From: an uncultured Bacteroidales bacterium
GTDB lineage: Bacteria > Bacteroidota > Bacteroidia > Bacteroidales > Paludibacteraceae
DNA length: 36,927 bases
Direction: 5' to 3'
NCBI GenBank assembly: GCA_934692905.1
Contig: CAKUUM010000018.1
Span: 1-36,927 of the forward strand
Translations under genes and position numbers: made by a program
Shown here: one piece after another, positions 31,906 through 36,927 of the stretch
Layout of the letters: each line of letters opens with the position of its first letter
Numbering within the stretch: position 1 is the first letter of the stretch
Notes under the pieces: generated by a model
Told to the model about the DNA's origin: nothing
What the model saw: the letters and a program-made list of their open reading frames with translations, nothing else
Databases searched by the model: none

Positions 31906-32328
31906 TTACTTAATCATCAGGGCAGCAACGAGCGACAAGATAGCGTAGAACTCAGGAAGAGCGCAGTAAATCATGGTGTTGGTCATGACATCATTGCCCT
32001 GTGCAATGGACGCAATACCATTGGCTGCCGTTTGTCCTTGGCGGATAGCCGAGAGGAGGAACACAAGTCCTGTGCCCAAGCCGATGCCGAACAAAAGGAT
32101 TGGGTTCTCGGTAAGCCAGTGTTGCAACATCAAGAAAGCCACAAAGCCGTACAGACCCTGCGTAGCAGGAAGTGCCGACAAAATCATGTAAGCAGACGAT
32201 TTTTCTTTGTTCTTCTTGAGAGCCCCTTCTGCAGCGTTTGCCGCAATAGTTGTTCCGTAGGCAGAACCTACACCCGACAAGCCCAACATAAGGCCCAAGC
32301 CGAGATAACCTAAAAGCGATTCAATCAT
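31906..32328 (-). CDS. ntpK: V-type ATPase subunit K (proteolipid ring)
   Basis: Forms the rotating membrane ring that carries the ion. The 140-aa protein has four membrane helices at about 5-28, 45-69, 76-105 and 116-139, a duplicated hairpin. Helix 2 has L53PATQ57GLYGF, helix 3 has R96QGQTAANG, and helix 4 has the ion-carrying Glu126 in ALPEFYAIL. Compared with E. hirae NtpK as I remember it, Leu61, Thr64, Gln65, Gln110 and Glu139 correspond to Leu53, Thr56, Gln57, Gln97 and Glu126, so the sodium site is complete. Only one carboxylate is present per four helices. It is the last gene of the operon, after a hairpin in the 77-bp gap from subunit I. Confidence 0.93.
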   Translation of the reverse strand: MIESLLGYLGLGLMLGLSGVGSAYGTTIAANAAEGALKKNKEKSSAYMILSALPATQGLYGFVAFLMLQHWLTENPILLFGIGLGTGLVFLLSAIRQGQTAANGIASIAQGNDVMTNTMIYCALPEFYAILSLVAALMIK

Positions 32329-32371
32329 AATAAGTTTTATTTTAATTTGTTTATTTATTTTTCTGTTAATG

Positions 32372-32399
32372 TAAGGTCTTACGCTCCGTAAATACCTTA
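32372..32399 (-). promoter_or_regulatory. Hairpin between V-ATPase I and K genes
   Basis: TAAGGT (32372-32377) pairs with ACCTTA (32394-32399), and TTACG with CGTAA inside. No T run follows on the minus strand, so it looks like an RNA-stability or processing element and not a terminator. Confidence 0.55.
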
Positions 32400-32405
32400 G
32401 GAAAA

Positions 32406-34193
32406 TTATTTCTTAAATGGTTGATAGAGAATACCTTGACCCTCATAGCCCGCGTTCTTGAAGTACTCCACGAAACTCAGACGCAACGGGTGAACGAATG
32501 CACCGAGACACGCCATGAGCAGGTTGAGTACATGCCCGAAAGTGATGATGAGGATAAAGCAAATCCACGTACCCACGTTGGGCGTTGTGCCGAGTACCAT
32601 CTCGCCGAGCTGGTTGAATGCCATACCCAGCATACCGCCCGCCAAACCAAGGGCATAGAGACGGATGTAGGAGAGCACATCACCCAGCAGACCGGTGACC
32701 ATCTGGTAGGTATCCCACAAGCCCGAACCGATGTTTATAAGCGGGTTGCGTCCCCAAGTGTTGAAGACGAAGATACCCAATGCCGACACGGCTCCGATGA
32801 CGATAAGCACAGTCTGTGTAGCCGCGGGCGAGAGGACTTTCAGCATAGCCAGAATGCCGGTAGCGATACCTCCTACCACGAGAATAAGCCAACCCCACGC
32901 GGAAAGCGTGTTCTTGAAGCCGTTGCGGATGGTGTACGAGATAGCCTTGACGGTCATAGCCAGGCAGATATGGAAGACACCGATAACGATAGCCAATACC
33001 ATCATTACGTCATACTCCTGCCCTGCCATCGTGATTTTGCCGGTCATACCCTCGCCGAGATTGTTGAACATTGGTGCTTTCGCCCATGCGGGGAACCATT
33101 CGGCTTGGAAGAGGTTGATGCCGAAGAACCCGCCCATGAGGTATCCGACAATGGTTGAACCCACGCCGAGTGCCATTATGATGGGACCCATGCCCTTGAA
33201 TATATCAATCTTGAGTTTGTCCTTATAAATAAGGAATCCCACAAGAATGAGTGCAAGACCGTAGCCCGCATCGCCGATACACAGCGAAAAGAACAGCAGG
33301 AAGAACGGACCGAGAATGGGCGTCGGGTCAAACTCCTGATAGGAAGGCCAGCCGTACATACCCGTAAGCGGCTCGAATAGCCTTGCAAACCAGTTGTTGT
33401 GCAACTTGATAGGCGTCTTGTCCTCCTCGGTGGGGTCTTCCTCTTGGTAGTAAACGCCCTGTTGCTCAAGCAGTTGGTTGAGTTCCTTCTCCTTGTCAAT
33501 GGGGCAGAAACCCTCAAGAAGTTTCAGACTGCCTTCTGCAATTGTATCAGTACTGAGCGTAACACGTTGCCAGTCAATCTGCTGACGGATGTCTTGCAGT
33601 TCCTTCTCCAAAGCAGGGATATTCTCTTTTTCCCAAAGTTCGATGCGTGCATTCTGCGCTACCAACAAGCCGTTGAGCCCGTCGATGTCTTTCTGCAAGT
33701 CGGCAGCAGACTTCTCGTTGAGCACCTGCTCATGGCAGAAATCGGGCAGTTCGGGCATTACCTCACCCACGTGACTAACCTGCACGAAATAGGTGTGCGA
33801 ACCTTGTTCGGTTACGGCAATACCCCACTCTGGCTCAAACTGCTTGTTCGGGCATACAAAATAGCGAAGTTCGTAGCCTGCCTGTTTGAGTTCGGCGATG
33901 CGCTCTGCCGAGAAATCGCCCCAAACAGCCATGCGCTCCGCCTCTTTGCGAGTGGCGGCAATACGCTGTTCGATATTGGCTTTCTCCTGCAAGAGTTGGT
34001 CGGGAGCACCTTGCGCGATGGTCTTTTTGAGTTGGTCTGCCTTCTGCAAAAGAGCCTGTAACTGCTCGTCATCTGCCATGCCCGTAGCCTTTTCTGTGAT
34101 ATGCACAACGCCGAGGTTACGGAGTTGCTCCAAGAAAGCCTCATAGTCGCGATGGAACACCAAGAAGGTGTATTTCTTCATTTGAGTAATCAT
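32406..34193 (-). CDS. ntpI: V-type ATPase subunit I (a-subunit)
   Basis: The stator channel subunit that passes ions to the K ring. The 595-aa product has a cytosolic N-terminal half (residues 1-~290) with coiled-coil stretches near 40-90 and 160-205, then about seven membrane segments from residue 291. The essential arginine is Arg511 in GDVLSYIRLYALGLAGGMLG; His554 and His568 flank the last helices (FGHVLNLLMACLGAFVHPLR). It starts at ATG 34193, which overlaps the TGA of subunit D by 4 bases (ATGA); a second Met five codons later (MKKYTF) is possible. Confidence 0.95.
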   Translation of the reverse strand: MITQMKKYTFLVFHRDYEAFLEQLRNLGVVHITEKATGMADDEQLQALLQKADQLKKTIAQGAPDQLLQEKANIEQRIAATRKEAERMAVWGDFSAERIAELKQAGYELRYFVCPNKQFEPEWGIAVTEQGSHTYFVQVSHVGEVMPELPDFCHEQVLNEKSAADLQKDIDGLNGLLVAQNARIELWEKENIPALEKELQDIRQQIDWQRVTLSTDTIAEGSLKLLEGFCPIDKEKELNQLLEQQGVYYQEEDPTEEDKTPIKLHNNWFARLFEPLTGMYGWPSYQEFDPTPILGPFFLLFFSLCIGDAGYGLALILVGFLIYKDKLKIDIFKGMGPIIMALGVGSTIVGYLMGGFFGINLFQAEWFPAWAKAPMFNNLGEGMTGKITMAGQEYDVMMVLAIVIGVFHICLAMTVKAISYTIRNGFKNTLSAWGWLILVVGGIATGILAMLKVLSPAATQTVLIVIGAVSALGIFVFNTWGRNPLINIGSGLWDTYQMVTGLLGDVLSYIRLYALGLAGGMLGMAFNQLGEMVLGTTPNVGTWICFILIITFGHVLNLLMACLGAFVHPLRLSFVEYFKNAGYEGQGILYQPFKK

Positions 34194-34822
34194 ACGGCAG
34201 CCTCCTTTCGATTATTCTCCTCAGCCTCACGAGCCTCTGCTTCGCGTTTCGACTTCACAATCTTTTGGCTGGACTTGGAAAGGTTCTCCTCATCCTCCAT
34301 AAAGCGTTTGATTTTGCGGATAGCGTCCTGATAACCTGGTATTTGCACTTTCTCAAACAGGTTTACTTTCTGCGTGGTTTTCTTGCGGGCATAGTCCAGC
34401 AAGTCCACCTTGCGGCGCACGAACTCCTGACGGATACCGACATCGGCAATCGCCTTGAGTTGGTTGAACCCGTCGGCGAACCACTTCGGGCTGGAGAACA
34501 GGCTGAACTCCTTGGTGGAATAGACGACCTCGTCCAGCACGGGCACGCGCACACCGGCAATCTTCTTGATGGACATACGTACGTCGTCCACATGAATCAA
34601 GCTGGTGTCGAACTCGCCCCACAGTGCCAGCATCTGGTCGTAGTCCTTGATGCGGCGGTCCACCTCTTCGTCGAGGGCTTTGATTTCGTCCTTTGCCTTC
34701 TTCACCTCAAGCCGGAGTGCCGACTCTTTGTTCTGAAGCGTAGGCAAAGTACGCTGCCGCATCTTGAGGTCCTTCTCCAGTCCCTGCAAGGATGTTTTAT
34801 TGAATTGATATTGAATAGCCAT
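34190..34822 (-). CDS. ntpD: V-type ATPase subunit D (central shaft)
   Basis: Central rotor shaft that couples ATP hydrolysis in the A3B3 head to ring rotation. The 210-aa protein is almost wholly helical: an N-terminal coiled-coil arm (KTSLQGLEKDLKMRQRTLPT, LRLEVKKAKDEIKALDEEVD) and a C-terminal arm (VNLFEKVQIPGYQDAIRKIK...SKREAEAREAEE) pair around a central globular part. The sequence is typical of the Bacteroidota branch. It lies 51 bp after subunit B, and its stop overlaps the I start. Confidence 0.93.
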   Translation of the reverse strand: MAIQYQFNKTSLQGLEKDLKMRQRTLPTLQNKESALRLEVKKAKDEIKALDEEVDRRIKDYDQMLALWGEFDTSLIHVDDVRMSIKKIAGVRVPVLDEVVYSTKEFSLFSSPKWFADGFNQLKAIADVGIRQEFVRRKVDLLDYARKKTTQKVNLFEKVQIPGYQDAIRKIKRFMEDEENLSKSSQKIVKSKREAEAREAEENNRKEAAV

Positions 34823-34873
34823 AGTTTTGGGCGTCTTGCGACGCCGTTGCTTACGTTATTTTGCTGGGCAGGA

Positions 34874-36199
34874 TTACTTCTGCCAGTATTTATCTACCAA
34901 TGCTTGTTTGATGTTAACCTCTTCAGGCTTGAAATACTTGGCAAACAGCGTCCAAGCGATATCCAACATCTGTGTGGTGTTGATATTGACGTCGATTGCC
35001 AGGATTTGGCTCGAATAGTCTTTGGCGAATGCCAGGCAACGCTCATCGTAGTCGGTAAGGTCGAAACCGTTCTCCTTCTTCGTCTTGGCGTTAGCCGCAT
35101 CGGCGTACAGACGAACAGAAGCGTTCATCACTTGCGGATGGTCTTCGCGGGTCTTCTTGCCGGCAACCAACTGTTTCAGACGGGACAACGAGCGGAACGG
35201 GTCAACGATGACTTTTCCGATATCGGAGTCACGGCGCAGATACAACTGACCCTCGGTGATATAACCCGTGTTATCAGGAATAGCGTGCGTGATGTCGCCG
35301 CCCGAAAGGGTCGTCACGGCAATAATCGTGATACTTCCGCCGCCTGCTTCCTCGGGGAACTGCACAGCCTTCTCGTAAATCTTTGCCAAGTCGGAATAGA
35401 GCGAACCCGGCATAGAGTCCTTACTCGGAATCTGGTCCATACGGTTGCTGACGATCGCCAACGCATCGGCGTACAGCGTCATATCGGTCAGCAGAACCAG
35501 CACCTTCTCATGCTTCTGCACAGCGAAATACTCTGCCGCACATAATGCCATATCGGGGATAAGCAGACGCTCAACAGGCGGGTTCTCGGTGGTGTTCACA
35601 AACGACACGATACGGTCGAGCACACCGGCATTGGAGAACACGTTCTTGAAATAGAGGTAGTCGTCGTTGGTCAGACCCATACCGCCCAAGATAATCTTGT
35701 CGGCCTCGGCACGCAACGCCACGTTAGCCATCACTTGGTTGTAAGGCTGGTCGGGGTCGGCGAAGAACGGAATCTTCTGTCCCGAAACGAGGGTGTTGTT
35801 CAAGTCGATACCCGCGATACCCGTAGCAATCAGTTCCGATGGTTGCTTACGGCGCACGGGGTTCACACTCGGACCGCCAATCTCCACGTCCTCGCCTTCG
35901 ATAGCAGGTCCACCGTCAATCGGTTCGCCGTAGGCGTTGAAGAAGCGTCCTGCCAACTGGTCGCTCACGCGCAGCGACGGAGCCTTGCCCAAGAACACCA
36001 CTTCGGCGTTGGTGGGGATACCCTCCGTACCCTCGAACACTTGCAGGGTCACGTCGTCGCCCATAATCTTAACGACTTGGGCAAGTTTGCCGTTTACGGT
36101 AGCGAGTTCGTCGTTACCCACCCCTTCGGCTTTCAGCGAGCAAGTCGCCTTGGTGATTGCCGTAATCTTGGTGTAAATCTTTTGAAATGCTTTTGCCAT
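34874..36199 (-). CDS. ntpB: V-type ATPase subunit B
   Basis: Regulatory, non-catalytic nucleotide-binding subunit of the A3B3 head. The 441-aa protein begins AKAFQKIYTKITAITKATCS, has the N-terminal barrel to about residue 75, then the nucleotide fold (SGQKIPFFADPDQPYNQVMA), the YTEGQ-like TGYITEGQLYLRRD, and the SLSRLKQ and C-terminal helical region. It lacks the catalytic Walker A GxxxxGKT, as expected for B and unlike A. The frame runs up to 36304 but overlaps subunit A there, so ATG 36199, 5 bp after the A stop, is chosen. Confidence 0.95.
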   Translation of the reverse strand: MAKAFQKIYTKITAITKATCSLKAEGVGNDELATVNGKLAQVVKIMGDDVTLQVFEGTEGIPTNAEVVFLGKAPSLRVSDQLAGRFFNAYGEPIDGGPAIEGEDVEIGGPSVNPVRRKQPSELIATGIAGIDLNNTLVSGQKIPFFADPDQPYNQVMANVALRAEADKIILGGMGLTNDDYLYFKNVFSNAGVLDRIVSFVNTTENPPVERLLIPDMALCAAEYFAVQKHEKVLVLLTDMTLYADALAIVSNRMDQIPSKDSMPGSLYSDLAKIYEKAVQFPEEAGGGSITIIAVTTLSGGDITHAIPDNTGYITEGQLYLRRDSDIGKVIVDPFRSLSRLKQLVAGKKTREDHPQVMNASVRLYADAANAKTKKENGFDLTDYDERCLAFAKDYSSQILAIDVNINTTQMLDIAWTLFAKYFKPEEVNIKQALVDKYWQK

Positions 36200-36204
36200 A
36201 GTCG

Positions 36205-36927
36205 TTATGCTTTTATTTGTTTCTCTGCCAGCAGAGCGTTCAGTTTTTGTTGATATTCTTCGAACACAGCCGAGTGGAACTCGCTGTAGTTCATTTGCTT
36301 GCACATATTGATAACGCGTTTGAAATACTCGCTCACATCCAGGAAATTCTGGAAGTCATAGTCATGTTTGCAAATATCCATCACCAGATTGAGCATATAT
36401 TTCTGACGCTCCAGCGGGCAAACGGCATCAATCTTGTCGAAAGCGTCCTGCTGGAGAATCACAAAGTCAATCACCTCCGATTTCCAGAACTCCTCGTGGT
36501 AATCCACGGGCACACCGTCATCACCAAGGATGTTTATCTGCTCCTGAATCTCCTTGCCGCGTTGCAGGTAGGTCTTCATATCGTTCACCTTCCCGAGCCA
36601 GTCCTTGTCAATCAGGTTTGAGATATACTCCTCAAACTCAGGGTATTCGATGTATTTCGAGTACGAGTCAATCGGGTTCACAGCGGGGTAACGCTTGCGG
36701 TCGGCACGGTTCTGCTCCAGCGCGTAGAAACAGCGCGCCACTTTCTTCGTACCCTCCGTCACAGGCTCTTTCAGGTTACCGCCGGCAGGCGAAACCGTGC
36801 CGAGGAACGTCACGGAACCTGTCTTACCGTTATTGAGGTACACGTAGCCCGCGCGTGCGTAGAAAGCACCGATGATTGCCGACAAGTCCATCGGGAAAGC
36901 GTCCTGACCGGGCAACTCCTCCAGACG
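36205..36927 (-). CDS. ntpA: V-type ATPase subunit A, C-terminal part (cut by window edge)
   Basis: Catalytic subunit; only the last ~240 residues are inside the window. The visible start RLEELPGQDAFPMDLSAIIG matches the conserved SGRLEEMPG region after the nucleotide fold. VTFLGTVSPAGGNLKEPVTE follows, then the helical C-terminal domain ending NALLAEKQIKA. Walker A and B lie beyond the edge and cannot be checked. The gene continues past 36927; the operon promoter and the usual E and DUF2764 genes are presumably there. Confidence 0.93.
   Translation of the reverse strand, partial: RLEELPGQDAFPMDLSAIIGAFYARAGYVYLNNGKTGSVTFLGTVSPAGGNLKEPVTEGTKKVARCFYALEQNRADRKRYPAVNPIDSYSKYIEYPEFEEYISNLIDKDWLGKVNDMKTYLQRGKEIQEQINILGDDGVPVDYHEEFWKSEVIDFVILQQDAFDKIDAVCPLERQKYMLNLVMDICKHDYDFQNFLDVSEYFKRVINMCKQMNYSEFHSAVFEEYQQKLNALLAEKQIKA

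Overview
The window reads as a Bacteroidales (phylum Bacteroidota) chromosome segment of roughly balanced base composition. The evidence is: repeated promoters of the Bacteroidota form TTTG / about 20 bp / TAnnTTTG; start codons preceded by AT-rich leaders without a strong Shine-Dalgarno; a TonB-dependent receptor with an N-terminal carboxypeptidase-regulatory domain; a DUF4250 protein; and a compact V-type ATPase operon of the kind seen in this phylum. No 16S gene or other species marker is present, so genus is not assigned.

Region 1-9330 is accessory DNA in decay. It holds the broken 3' end of a type I restriction specificity gene (hsdS), the fused ends of a Fic/winged-helix gene that lost its middle, an intact Bro-N/Fic protein, a pRiA4b ORF-3-like protein with its own promoter, and a HAD phosphatase. 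A 1.7 kb gene-poor stretch follows, with the wreck of a YhcG/DUF1016 (PDDEXK) nuclease gene. A minus-strand cluster (5185-8916) then encodes an SPFH-GYF_2 protein, a small membrane protein, a small unknown protein, a zinc-ribbon membrane protein split by a frameshift, and a secreted protein split at a G7 tract. The SPFH gene is preceded by a 365-nt leader that starts at a clear promoter and ends in a terminator-like fold 5 nt before the start codon.

Region 9330-22860 is a conserved plus-strand block: gyrA, a periplasmic TPR protein, ruvX, def, mntP (with an unusual Cys/His-rich loop), a DUF3109 cysteine-rich protein, cinA, an AspT-like antiporter, DUF4250, prfC and a NupG-like nucleoside transporter, closed by a strong terminator. 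The first eight are spaced like one or two operons.

Region 22860-31800 is mostly minus strand: a small lipoprotein with its own promoter and terminator; a TonB-dependent receptor followed 16 bp later by mutS; a frameshifted DUF2334 deacetylase-like membrane protein; a strong candidate non-coding RNA (promoter, nested long-range stem, terminator); and a two-gene unit of an MmcQ/YjbR-like protein and an AlkD-like DNA repair protein. Two copies of an element with 4 or 5 tandem 11-bp units flank the mutS-receptor-ncRNA block.

Region 31830-36927 is the minus-strand V-type ATPase operon A-B-D-I-K (A cut by the window edge), ending in a good terminator. The K proteolipid carries all five residues that bind sodium in the Enterococcus hirae enzyme, so a Na+-translocating ATPase is likely.

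The best candidates for something undescribed are the two structured RNAs (8921-9285 and 30136-30392), the SPFH/zinc-ribbon cluster with its attenuator-like leader, and the single-base frame breaks that occur only in accessory genes.
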